DNA of 64,000 nucleotides from Symsagittifera roscoffensis (lineage: Eukaryota > Xenacoelomorpha > Acoela > Convolutidae): positions 26,433,254-26,497,253 of the forward strand of contig NC_087065.1 in assembly GCF_963678635.1 (NCBI RefSeq), read 5' to 3'. Under the pieces are notes generated by a model. That model worked only from the letters and a program-made list of their open reading frames with translations. It ran no database searches and was not told where the DNA came from. Made by a program: the position numbers and the translations under genes. The first letter of the stretch is position 1. Each line of letters starts with the position of its first letter. Shown here piece by piece: positions 1 through 13,881 of this stretch.

Positions 1-296
1 AAAATATCGCAATCTATAATTTAATTTACATATGCATCATCATGTTTAGGGTCATAAATATTGAATTTTTTTAAGGAAAAATAGATCGGCATTCAAAAGT
101 TTCAAATTCATGTGTAAAAATACAATCCGTTCGTCTCCTCGACTATAAATACGATTAGAGTAAAACTACAAAACATCGTCAGCTTGTTATTTACATTGTA
201 CAATAAATTAGAGTTGATAAACTAAGATTGGACTAAAAACTCAGTGAGTTTATCATATTAACTGACCAGCACCAAGCATTAACTTCTGAGCTTCTC
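1..296. other. 3' flank of WDR37, no gene seen
   Basis: AT-rich sequence downstream of the WDR37 stop codon, presumably 3' UTR and flank on the minus strand. I see no clear AATAAA on the minus strand and no other feature. Confidence 0.5.
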
Positions 297-519
297 TTAC
301 TTTGCCAGAGCCGTTCCGTAATATCCGGAAGATCCCTGGTTAGTACTGGCATAAGGAGAGAAATTATTAACCGGTTCATTGTTATTAGAGTTGTTCGGTT
401 GGCTATTGGTTGACTGCTTTGATGAGTTTTTTGTCAGTTTCCATTCGACCATAGCACCGTCTATAGAAACAGATACCAGTTTGCGACCACATGAACTCCA
501 TGCCACTGAGGTGACCATT
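297..519 (-). CDS. WDR37: WDR37 exon 8 (last blade and C-terminus)
   Basis: 223 nt including the TAA stop. Acceptor acgccag; the first base completes an Arg codon before [21 protein letters not shown], equivalent to human RRMVCCSAWSED...FDRQ. After the last WD strand (MVEWKL) comes a ~40-residue Asn/Ser-rich tail absent from the human protein. The stop overlaps a GTAAGA that could act as a donor, so a further 3' exon beyond the window edge cannot be excluded. Confidence 0.8.
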
Positions 520-3500
520 CTGGCGTGGAAGGAGTTGGAGTTTTGGTGCCTGGATGAACGGCTGCTGCTGCTAGATGTCCTGGAACAATATTCATGTCAA
601 GAATTTCAACTATGAGAAACAATGACCGACCTATGAACGTGCTCAATTGCAATGAATTTGAATCCTAAATGCTTATAAAGTAAGTTCAACATGGATAAAG
701 CGACATTAAAAACATCGAAAACGTAAAATTTCGTACACAGTAGCTTACGACATTCACAAAACAAATATTAGAATGGCTAGTCACAAACTTGAATTAAGTA
801 TTCTATCAAATAATAACAATTACATTTCACCGTGACAATTTACTGACCTCTGATTGGATGCGGAGCTGGTGGAGTGGGCGAGTCTGGACCCAGTTCCGGA
901 AGCGGGAATGGAAGCCACCCTTCTGGCTCTGGCAGTTGAGAGGGAAAGAGAGTAGATGCGAATGGATCTGTTGTCCAGGGGACAGGCAGTCAGCATCTCA
1001 CTGTTGGGAGAGGTCCCATCTGCAGAGGGAGATGACAGCACGGCAAATCTGTTGATCCCCGAATTGGCCCTTGAAAAGTGAATTTAATCTAGTCCTGATT
1101 ATGCACGAAGAACAATTTTTCTGGCTTTATTATTGCAACATCAATAACTTAAGTATAAAATAAAGATATTGGCGATAGCATCTTATGTCTGAAATTGAGG
1201 AAAAAATTCGAGACTGACGGACAAAATTAATAACACGGAGCAATCTTTCGATGAGCACTTAAGTTTCCATAACCAGCGCAGGTAAAAAGCAAAGTACAAA
1301 ATTTCACCGCATTCAATTTTGTTCATCCATACCTGATAGATATCAAAGGTGATGACATGTTTCGCAGGTCCCACAGTTTCAGAGAGCAGTCGTCTGACGC
1401 AGAGAGAATGTGAGGAAAAGGACTGCCTCCACTTATGACATCACTAGAAGCTCCTCCAATCACCGAGTCACAGAATACTGCTGTCCTCACTTTCCGCGAG
1501 TGACCTTCACAGACGAACACTTTTTGGGGGTTGTTCAGGTCCCAGACTCGGAAGGTTCTGTCTTCGGAAGAGGATGCATAGAGCGTCGAGCTCCTGGCAC
1601 AACTGATGTTAGTAATCCCGCCCTCGTGACCTTAAATGCGGTATTCCAACACCATTAAATCGTAATATGCCATTTCCGTTCTGAAATTTTCAGTCAGTGA
1701 AAAATAACTGTAACGTCAGAAAATTGGCTATGAAACTTCTCGAATTACTTAGAAGATTTATTTTGATTCTTGTTTTAAGACAAGTCTCCCATGCTCAAAA
1801 TCTACGCACTATCACATTTCCTGAATCGAACAAACCTTCATTAACACGGACCATCCTTCCTGTGAGCGCGTCTGCCACTATCAGGTGCTGGTCCCAGCCT
1901 CCTGAAACTACTACGTTCCCAGCCACCAATCCTCCCAGAAACTCAGCCGCCATTATGGGGCCCGGCGGGACCGCATTAGATATTCCTGCTGAATATGATG
2001 CAACGACCGCACTCGGAGAAGCGCACACTAAAACTTCTGGTTGCTTCACGATCATCGGAGGTTGCAGTGTCCAGTCATTTGTGACCGTGTTTTCGTCGTT
2101 GAAGTCGCCATTCGGAGCAAAGTTTGAATTGTTCGTTGTAGAGTTATGCAAGAAGGGATCGAGTTGTAGATCGTCGATTAAAACATCGTCGTCTCCTGTA
2201 AACAAAACATACTATGTTCCATAAAATCAGACGCTACTGTATCTACTCAATAATAATTATTTGATACTTGAGATTTGAACAGCAATATGTCAAAATATAG
2301 CCATGTTAGAACAATTCATTATTGAGGGTTTTTGATAAAATAAACCAAATTTGAGAAAACTGGATCAAAAGGTACAGTTTTCTTTCGCTGAGAAATCAGA
2401 AAATTAAATTCCATTTTCGCAATTAGAAGTCGATCAAGTTGGTGGCGTCCCTCATTATGAAGGAACCGAATTTATTTTCAGCCAATCAGAAATGAGTATT
2501 TAATTTTCTGCTCCCTTTGACTTCGGTTCACTACAAGAACCATTCAGCGAATAGGAACTTCTCTTTATTATGATTGGTGATTGGTTGAAATTTTTCCATC
2601 ATTCGGTCCCTGAGAATAGCATTCGATCACGTTTTTTGTGACCTTTACACTTTTGCTAGATGGTTGTCTTTGCCTTCCTTTTAACAAAGGCATTGAAGTG
2701 AACTTAGAAAGAAAAGAAATCATAAGTCAAACCGCAAAATAAAATATTTGAGCCTGAACAAATTTTAAGACTCTTCTTGAAAAAAAAACATCACGACCTA
2801 AATAAGAGTCTGAATAAAGTTCATCGACTCTTAACAACGTCTATATCACATTTATTTTAACCCATTTTAAACACGATAAGCCTTCCCTTTTTTAGTAACT
2901 CACCTGATGATTGTATATTGCGTGTATTTGCGAACGCATTCTTCCTCTGTACCATCCGCTCTTTGGAGTACCTCCAGATGTGCACGGATCCATCCCCTCC
3001 GGCTGACAACACCAGGGGTTCCTTTGGATGCAGTCTGGCTGAGTTCACACTACCCTGGTGTCCCGTGTAGCTGTACACTGCTTGTGATCCACAACCAGGC
3101 AACCACAATTTCACTGTCCGATCTAAAATGATGGCAACATTATTGTACTGGAAACCGAATGTAGGGAGAATGTTCGATTCGACTGCTTTTTCCATGCAAC
3201 TCACATGCCACAAAGAAACGTCGTATGAAGTCCTGTGCCAATAATATTGCAGCCCTTTTACTCATAATCCAAGCTTTTATTAAGTGATTTTTTTTCAAAA
3301 CTTTCTCTCCCTACATCTCCCCTTTATTATTCTCGTTTAATTTCATGTTAAAAAACTACAGCTCGTATTTTATTTCACCTACTAATGCACAAAAGGCAAT
3401 CTAATTTGATGTATTGTATCGATTTACAAATGAAGATTCTTTCAGACGCATCAGAATTAAATTCAAATATACTAGCTGCACGTTGCTTGTCCAAAATTGA

Positions 3501-6500
3501 TATAATTCATAACCATTTGAGAGCATTCGATTGCTGTAGGTCACATCAAGAACTAGGTTATTCGGTCAAACTCAATTGAACAGTCGATTAAGATTCTGGG
3601 CATTGTATTGCATCGGAACGGCTTGTCAATACCAATGTATGGGTTGAAGAATGAACTGACTATTCTGTACCATACCCAATTGCTTTCGATTGTTGGAAAG
3701 TGAAAACAATTCAAAGCTGACACGCGCTAAATGTTCGGATAAAGCAGTTAAAAACTGCTATTAGCTTGGAAAAAACAAGTGTCCAATGGCAAATTTAGCG
3801 CTATTTTTTAATTAATTTTAGGCGGAATAAATTTTATAACTAGATATCGACCAGGTGACTATTGATATTTTCGCAGTATTTCAAAGTACTTGCAATAAAA
3901 TCAGAACATTGCATTACAAGATTTTAAATGCAAAAAAAGGAAGTCGATTTTATGAAAAGAAATTACTAGAAAAAAGTCGAAAAAACTACACCTACAAAAG
4001 TTTTATCCCTTTGTCTCGCACGATGTTCATGAACCGCCTTACCAATCATTGAGAAGAAATAGCTGAACGGCAACTAAGGTGACAAAAATTGAGTCGACTA
4101 TGGTTAAGTCGAAAACGAAACTATAGCCACAACAGAATTTAAGCTTAAATTTTGAAACCCAAAACTTTACTACCCATCACTCCTGAAATGCAAAATCATG
4201 TATTAAAAAAACCCTTGAAACTACAAATTATCATTTCACTAAGCCGATATAACATAAGCCGAACCCGTTTAACCGAGAAAAAAAATACTCCAAATCAGAG
4301 TTGGTATAAATTTCAATTATAGCATAAACCGTTTGAATAAAAAATAAATACGAATCTTTAGAAAAAAAACCAGCTTGAAAGCCATACCAGATAATCTAAA
4401 CTGCATTTGAAAAAAAAACAGCCGACAGAACTAGGGCGAAAATCAAAAATTCAAAAAAATCACTAATTTTTCAATACATATAATTGAAAAAATTAAATAC
4501 CACCTGAAACGTACAGGAGGCATTTATTTGAATTTCAATAAATTGTGCATGACAACCTGTACACGTGAAAGCAACTCAATGTCTGCGCGTATGTCTTGAG
4601 TTTGTAAGAATAGTTTTTTTTCACGAGAAAAACAAGTCTAGTTCCCGATTAAAAGTCACTTGCTCTCGCAATAATTTGAAACAATTTTCGCCCAAAAATG
4701 GTTCGTTTTTCTCTTTTTCATCTGATAGCGCTGCAGAAAAAAAATACGATGGAAAGCTTCTTAACACTTACGAAACATCGCAAGCATGGTATTGCAAGCT
4801 GGCTAAAACAAATTTAAATCAGAAATCACTTTGTCAAAAATTATTGAAAAAATTTAACTAAAAAACTCCATGCTTTTGCCTCGACTGGCAATTTCATCAA
4901 CAATCACTAGCGTTAAATAAGAATTTAGTACCGCTTACCGAGCGACCACTAGGCCGAAACAACTTAGCTAGACAAACGCTTAACAGAAAAAAATAAAAAC
5001 AAAGCCAACAGTCAGCTGGCGCAAGGAAACGCAAGGTTTCAAGAACAATTTATGATTGACGCTTTTGTTGATGAATATGACTCAATTTGAGAAAACAGGA
5101 CCAGTAAGAAAAATTTTTATTAAGAAATCTGAAAAATAAAATCCATTTTTGAAACTTGAAGTCGATCACGTTTTTCGGTACCTTTACACTTTCACTGTTC
5201 GATACTGAAAATTTTATTCCTTTTAATAAAGGAAATAGACTGAGTTTAAAAAATCAAAAAACAAACCGCGAAAAATCGATTTTGAAGAATTTTACTGCGT
5301 TAATTGATCCTTAATAACGCCATTAAAAAATTCTCATAAAACTTATACACTCAAAAATCAATGTTTGAACCCCACTCCTTCAGAAACAAACAAACTATAA
5401 ATTTTGCCCTTGAAAATAGTCAATATAAAGTGACCTAACCAATATAACATACACCGAAATCATCAAAGTATAAAAAGGAACGTATTCGTAAACTACAAAT
5501 ACCAGACTACTTTCAACACAGAAGCGAAGCTGAATTTCCAAGCACTTGTGATACAACAACTTTAAGATCGAAATAGCATGACGCTCAAGAAGTGGCGCTC
5601 ATGCAAAAAAGACACGAGAAAAACGAAAATTTTGTGGGATTGACTTCAAAATTCAAAAAAATGAAAACTCGAAAAACATTGACAGAGTCTTCACGATCTC
5701 CAAAATATCACCAAAAATTTTCGGCACAAATCTTATGGGCAAAAATTGCATTTATCAATGTAAACCTTGCATTTATCAATGTAAAATTGCATTTATAATG
5801 TAAACCGACAAAGCTTAAGTCAACTCATATGAAGCTGAAAAACCCTTACCAAAAATATCAAAATCCTATAATAAAAGTTAGAAATCTAGATATAGCATTT
5901 ACCAGTAGTTAGGAGCATTAGTAGCCAGTAGTTAAATTTGAATTTTCAGGAAATTGAGCATGTCAACAGTACAAATGATTCAAGTGATTTTGTTAAGCTA
6001 GCTGTTGACCCGAAAGTCTCAAAATTCCGAACGGACGTTTGCTTAGTGCAAGCATAACTCTAGCAAAAATTGGTTAAATCGGAAAAAAAAATTCCACAGA
6101 TTGAAAAAACTGACAAAAAATAACAAAACACGATAGTCGGTCCTCCGACTATTCAAAATTTCCCAGAAAAAAAGTCAAACTAATACGTTTCGATAAAAAA
6201 CAAAGGTCCAGCCGAGATTGGAGCCTCTGAAACTAAGAATCCCCAAGGCACACGCGTTACCCTGAGACCATTTGAGGGGCATCAAAGGTGTTGAGGTTCC
6301 CTAATAAGCAATATGACGCCTTACAGATTTGTTTGAAAAATGGTTTACAAAAAGTCTAGTTGTTTACAAAAAGAAGGAAGAATAAAACCTGCGAGTACAA
6401 CAGAATATCATTGCTCAAATCAACCTGCGCTTCCTGGTCACGTCAATTTTTCTCGTTTCTTAACTAAACTTAACTTTTTAGACACTTGCCTGATGATGCG

Positions 6501-9500
6501 GATGCGATGACGTCGCAATCCTGACCCCAATGCCAGTCCACATCCCAGACACTATCTGCATGGCCACTGTACACTGTGGATGTTTTGGCCACTGAGGAGT
6601 TGCTGCCTCCTCCTGTGGCGCGGTTGGAAATGCCAGCCACAATCGCTCCAGAGTTCACTGCGTCCAGAGTGCCTGCCTTGAATGTGGACACTATCTTGTT
6701 GATACCTGTCTTCGTTCGCTGAGCCACTGAAACAGCAAAAAAGGCAAAATTACTCATTTTGAAAACTATTCTAAAATACCCATTAACTGTTTGTCGCTGG
6801 GTTCGAATATTTATCACTCAAATAATTAAAATTCATTATATCACACAATACAGAACTTATTCAAACTGTCAAAAAAACATATCAAACACTCCAACAGAAA
6901 ATTGGAAAAGAGTCAATGAACACAAGTGAGCAGCAAAAACTGACTTGTTTTTTGAAAAAAACCTCATCTTTATAATTTCGAAGAAAAAAATAGATGCCTT
7001 TAGACTCTTAGAATTTCAAAAAAAAACAATTTATGATTGGCACTTTTTTGATAAAAATAACTCAATTTGAGAAAACTGATTTAATAGATAAATATTTTAT
7101 TCCGCTGGGAAATCTGAAAATTAAATTCCACTTTGGGGACTAGAAGTCGATCACGTTTTTCTTGACCTTTTCACTTCTGATGTTCGATTGTTGAATTTGC
7201 CTCTCTTTTAACGAAAAAAAATGAAATGTACTTAAAAACAAAATAAAAACGCAAAAAAGTAAATTTGAGCCTACACAAACTTTAAAACTTCTAAAAAAAT
7301 GAAAAAAAAATGTCACTGACTTATAAGAGTTCTTAGAAACGATGTTCGACTAACAATTGTTTTTGGAACGGACTATTTCACATTTGAAAGCAAAAATTTT
7401 TCCGGACAAAGTTTGCCGGAGAAAGTAAAATGAAAGTATTATAAACTTGCAGCTGTAAGGAAAAATTCCGTGATAAGGCAAATAAGCCGACAAAACATAA
7501 TCAGACAAACGATAGGCTGACAATTTTTTGTAACGGATTTTTTTATAGTTTAGTACACAAGACTACTAAATTATATTTTGAGTGATATATCATATTAAAG
7601 CCCTTTCAGTTGTGATTCGAACCACACTAACGTCGAGAAAAAGTGGTTTGAAATTTTGGATTTTGTCTTAATTCGAGCGAATAAATGCAAGCGAGCATTT
7701 TTTTGTTTTCCACGCAAAATCAGCTACCACAAATAATTATTCGACTGGCTTGAGTAATATATCATATTAAAGCCCTTTCAGTTGTGATTCCAACGACATC
7801 AACAAGTTTTCCCGGTGTCGAGAAAAACCAGTTTGAAATTTTTGATTTTTCGTTTAATTTCGAGCGAGTGAGCTGGCTTACATTAGCTTATTTATGCTTA
7901 TTATAATTTGAAAATATACTACGTATAATATAATATTTATAATTTAATTTTTCAAGAATCTCAGCAACTCAATGGAGCACATTAATGGAGTGCGCGAGCT
8001 CTCCAGTGATTCAACTGATTTTGTTCAAAAAATTTTCAACCCGATACAGCATGCTCCTTGGACATTCACCTTGTCTAAACAAGTCACTAAAATTAATTAA
8101 GCAGCCAAATAAAGTAGCCAACTGGTGGAACAATCAAATAAATTAAAACAGCGCCTTGAAGTCGAAGTGAAAATCATCAAAATTCGTTTTGATAGTTTGA
8201 ATTACTGAAATGCCATTTTTGAACGAAATATAAGCCATATGAAATCAAAATATAGCCAACAGAAGGATGGAGAAAGGCCCATGCACTCGAGAAAACCTAA
8301 AAGAGACACTCTTTTAAAGACTTTTCAAAACAATATATTTCTTATCTTATCTGATTGATGATTTCAAAACTGGATGAAAAGGTTATTTTCCTTCCTTGTA
8401 ACAAATAAATCTGAACTAAGACTTTGTCAAACAAAAAAATTTCAAATTTGAGCATAAAATAACAAAAATCCATAAGACTTAAAAGTCTTCGTTTCGTTCA
8501 TATACACTTAACGAAAATGATGCGCAAGCCGTAAAAATTGGCAAACGATTCAGCAAAAACAAATCATTAAATACTACTTTTTGCAAATTTTAAACAGTGA
8601 ACACTTATCAATTTTATTTCGCCCAGGCAGAGCTAATCATTATCTTCGAAAGCCACACAAGTCTAAATCAAAATATTAAAGAGATGAGAACCGTAAATAA
8701 AAAAATTGATGCCCAAACTCATCCTGGCTGAAAACTTTGATCAATCAGATAGAATGAACAAAAGACCGTAATCCTTAGAGATGTGCCCTATGAGAAGTTA
8801 AAAAAGCTTGGGACAACTAAGACAAATAACGTTAAAGTTAATAGATGAATAAAGTCAGGTATATCCGCTATATCATGTACCGCTATATCATAAACCATTT
8901 GGAGCTTTGAATGTGTTCGAACAATATCAGCCTGCGGACAAAGTTTCTATAACGGGAAATAAACACGTCTGCGCCCTTACTTGTCGCAAGAGTGAAAAAC
9001 TATGGCTGAATTTTTAAACAAAAAGCCGGTTGCTGGACAGGTAGCACAGAATAATCCGAACACACTCAGAATAATCCAAAAAATTGACCTAAAATGCCTG
9101 TTATTTTTTCTGGAAACGACGATTGAATTAAGTGAAAACTAGCGTGTAACGCACCCTCCGGTGCTTCGAATTTTAACAACTCAAAAACTCCGAATTTATC
9201 GGACATTACTTTTATTTATTATATTATATCTAGGTTTATAATAGATGAAAAAAACAATACATCTCGAAAGCTAAAAGCAATTGAGCAGTAGCATTTGGAC
9301 GCAAGATTTGCAACTCCTCAGAGTTCTCTGACAGTCCCCAACTATAGGGTTCGGAATTTCAAGTTTTGGAAAAAAGTTCAAACTTTCTGAAATTTTTTCA
9401 AAAAATCACAAGAAATGTCACATCTGGGAAACAACAAAGATTTGAGCAGTCATTTTTAGAGGCAAAATTGGCAACTCTTGAGAGTACTCAAACAGCCCCA

Positions 9501-11835
9501 TATTAAAGGGGTGAAATTTCAAATTTTAGAAAGTTTTCTGAAAAGGTTTTGAAAAAATAAGAAAAAACGTCATATCTCGAAAACTTCAAAGATTTGAGCA
9601 AGCATATTTGAAGGCTAAACTCACAACTCCTGCTGGGAGTAAACTAACAGAGCCTCACTGTAGACATGGAAAGTTCAAGCTTTGTTGTTGAATTTTTTTA
9701 CCTAAATTTTCTGAAACATTTTGAAAAAAAATCCTAAAAAACTAAAAAACGTCATATCTCGAAAACTACAAAAATTTGAACAATCATATTCAGAGGCCAG
9801 ATTCTCAACCCCCTGAAAGTACTCTCACAGATTCCAATAACAGGATTGATATCTTCATAGTTTTGGATTTTTTTAGCATCTAAGTTTTTTTTTGAAAATT
9901 TCGAAGAAAATCATAAAAAGCGTCATATCTCGAAAACTATAAGGATTTGAGCAGTCATATTGGGAGTCAAATTTTGCACCTCCTGAGAGAACCGTGACAG
10001 AGCCTCACTACAGCGGTAATAAATTCAAATTTTTTATACCTAAATTTACTGAAAAATTTTGAAAAAAAATCCTAAAAAACGTCAGATCTCGAAAACTACA
10101 AGAACTTGAACAATCATATTCAGATTTTCAACCCCCTCAAACTACCTTCACAGATTCCAATAACAGGATTGATATCTTCAAAGTTTTGGAACTTTTTAAC
10201 ATCTAAGTTTTTTTTTTGAAAATTTCGGAGAAAATCATAAAAAGCGTCATATGTCGAAAACTATAACGATTTGAGCAAATTTTTCGAAATTTTTTATACC
10301 TAATTTTTCTGAAAAATTTTGAAAAAAAAACCTTAAAAAATGTTTAATCTCGAAAACTACAAGAGTTTGAACAATCATATTCAGAGGCCAGATTCTCAAC
10401 CCCCTGAAAGTAACCTCACAGATTCCAATAACAGGATTGATATCTTCAAAGTTTTGGAACTTTTTAACATCTAAGTTTTTTTTGAAAATTTCGGAGAAAA
10501 TCAAAAAAAGCGTCATATCTCGAAAACTATAAAGAATTGAGCAGTCATATTGGAAGTCAAAATTTGCACCTCCTGAGAGTACCATGACAGAGCCTCACTA
10601 CAGGGGTAATGATTTCAAATTTTTCGAAATTTTTTATACCCAATTTTTCTGAAAAATTTTGAAAAAAAAACCTTAAAAAATGTTATATCTCTAAAATTAC
10701 AAGAATTTGAGCAGCAATATTCAAAGGCAAGATTCTCAACCAACTGAGAGTACCCCCACAGATTCCAATTAGAGGATGGAGATCTTAAAACTTTTGGAAT
10801 TTTTAACATTTAAGTTTTTTTGAAAATTTCGGAGAAAATCATAAAAAACGTGATATCTCGAAAACTACATGGATTTGAGCAGTCATACTTGTCGGCGAAA
10901 TTCGCAACTCCTGAGAGTATCCTGACAGAGCCTCACTATAAAGATGGTTATTTCAAGTTTTGTGAAATTTTTGATATCAAAGTTTTCTTAAAAAAATGAA
11001 AAAATCCAAAAAAACGTCATATCTCGTAAACTACACGGATTTGAGCAGCCATAATCAGAGGCAAGATTCGCAACCCTGAGAGTACTCTCACAATATCCAA
11101 TAACAGGATTGAGATCTTCCACGTTTTGAAATTTTTTAAAATCTAAGTTTTTGAAAAATTTTAGAAAAAATCATAAATAACGTCATATCTCTAAATCTCA
11201 GTACCCTGGCAGCACCCAACTACAGGGTGAGAATTTCAAAAATAGAGAAATTTTTAGAGAAAAAATCTCGAAAATTGCCTATCTCGTAAACTAAAAGGAT
11301 TTGGTTAATCATATATGGAGGCCAGAATCGCAAGACCTGGAAAAGTTCATACAATTTCCTACTATTGGGTTACTATTTTCAAACTTGATGAAAAAAACAC
11401 TGAGTTTAAACTGGACAATCAAAAAAAACTTAATCATTGCAATATACGATATAGCTTAAACGTGAAAAAATTTTCTCGTTAAACATGCAAAAATAAAACG
11501 TTGAAAAAGCTTAAACATGGCGAGATAGTGAAGCCCGACTTTAAATATATAAGAAAAGAGATGAAAGTTAAAAAATTAGGCGACGGGTAGACAGACATAA
11601 TCAAATTAATTTAAAAAGCAGGTATACAGACAGACAGACTTAATTTGGCCAAGAAAAAAATACTGATAAAATAATGACCTTGCGGAAAACTAATTGAAAA
11701 ATTTTAATAAGCACTGCAATATATGATATAGCTTAAACATGAAAAAATTCTTTCGTTAAACATGCAAAATTATTATGCTTAAACATAGAAGATAGCTGTC
11801 ACTCGCATTTAAATATAGTATAGATAGATATAGAT

Positions 11836-11875
<40 letters not shown>

Positions 11876-11892
11876 GTAGATAGGTAGATAGG

Positions 11893-11954
<62 letters not shown>

Positions 11955-13771
11955 TAGATAGATGTAAGAATGAGTGCAGTGGTAAAGGCTAAAAACGTTA
12001 AAACTGGTGAGAAACTCATGTATTCTAAAATTTCGTCTCATCCAGTCTGTAAATCAAAAAATCAGGCCAAATTTTCTCGATTCGAACGCAAATCACTATT
12101 TATAACGCAAATATTTATAATATTGTGCATGCCATTAGCGCACGAATTGAAAACTCAACAAAAGTCAAGTTCCCAATTTTGAAACAACACAACTTTTAAA
12201 TTTGAACTCAAAACGCAATGCAACTAATTTGTCTGAATCTTATGACTGTCTTAAAAAGTAAACGCTTAGTATTAGATAGCACCTTTTTTCTAAACGTTCT
12301 AATTTCTTTTTTCTTCTGTTTCTCTAAATAATTCATAACTGCCTCGTTCTAGATAATTTAACCTTTCCGTTTCCCCTAGTCTTAAGGATTTTGCCAGGTA
12401 CCTGCACAAAGACGGGGACAAATATGATACCACATAGGACCCCTGCGTTTTTCAAGATGGTCAAAATTTTCAAGGAGAAAAAACACTGGTTAAAAGATGG
12501 TGTTCTAAAATAGTGACTATTTCTCTTTCAGAAATTCGTGAGCTGACAATAACTAGGCAAGTACCCAATAGTCCAAAACCTTAAAGCAAGCTAGAAAACT
12601 TCCATTTTGCAAAAAGTACGGTTTGGTCGCGAACGCGTCCCCCTGGGCATTTTGAAACAAAAGCAAGCGTCAAATAACTACGCTAAAAGGGCAATGGTAC
12701 TAGAATAATTGACGTTTCATGATAAAAACACTCAAATTCTTACAGTTTTTGTATATGTTGTTCAATGGAGAAATTTCTAGATCGCGCTAAAAAGACAGCT
12801 GCTCTCGGTGTAAACAGATTTCAACAATTTGTGTTCAAGATAATACTGAGTTTAATATTATATCACATTATCAAAAACGAACCCTATCCTCTAGATCATC
12901 AAAAATACGTCATTGGAGAGGGTGTTGTATTGCTAAATATTTCAAAGTCTTTACAGGCGTTTTCACAACTTTCTTACTAACGAAAAGAAAATGGTAATTC
13001 CGACCGCAATTGACTTCGTCTTGCGCAGGTCGTATAATTCGGTTTTATACGTACCTCTCAGTTTTGATTTCTGGTCGGCTGAGGATGTCAAGGCGGCGCT
13101 GTTTGGCATAGAAGGCGCCACCTGGGGCAAGACACTGCTCGTATGACTCATGTTATTATTGCTCACAACTACATTCGACACTGGAGTGCACGATTCAGTT
13201 GTCACGTGGGATGACCGACTCGAAATCGGTTCGAGATTGTTCTCGTCTGAGTACACATTGGCATTCGGATGTCCAGTTGGTAAACAGAAGTTGGCGTTAT
13301 TGTTGTTATTTGAGTTGATATCGGAAGAATTAAACTGCTGTTGCTGCATTTGATTCATTTTTTGTACGACTAAGTTATTGATTTCAGCTTTTTTAATTAT
13401 AATTATGTTCTTTAAATATAAAAGTCAACCGTTTAATTTTCCATTTAATTAAAAACGATATTGTTGTTATCTACTCTTGTTCTTTTAAGGAGCCTCATAA
13501 AAAATTATCCTTCCCACGAAATTTGGGACAAATGTATCTATTAATATTTGAGAAAAGCCACAACAAAAGGCAGTCTACAAATCAAAGTTAATACAATACC
13601 TACAAAATAATGACCTTGCGGAAAACTAATTGAAAAATTTTAATAAGCACTGCAATATATGATATAGCTTAAACATGAAAAAATTCTTTCGTTAAACATG
13701 CAAAATTATTATGCTTAAACATAGAAGATAGCTGTCACTCGCATTTAAATATAGTATAGATAGATATAGAT

Positions 13772-13807
<36 letters not shown>

Positions 13808-13808
13808 G

Positions 13809-13881
<73 letters not shown>

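Larger units (their letters stand above)
6727..9249 (-). other. WDR37 intron 2, proximal part, no gene seen
   Basis: AT-rich intron sequence downstream of the exon 2 array (transcription runs right to left). It holds repeat R1 copy 3 and the two R2 units; otherwise I see nothing recognisable. Confidence 0.55.

Noticed and set aside
11756-12041. ORFs rich in IYLSIYLS repeats (also at 13745-13972 and 15623-15883)
   Set aside because: Translations of the GATA microsatellite; open in several frames because the repeat has no stop, not genes.
12765-12980. Plus-strand ORFs of 70-71 aa that recur in all three array units (11970, 12765 and their copies)
   Set aside because: Recurrence only reflects the recent triplication; they lie in WDR37 introns, show no domain, and one is already read through in unit 3.
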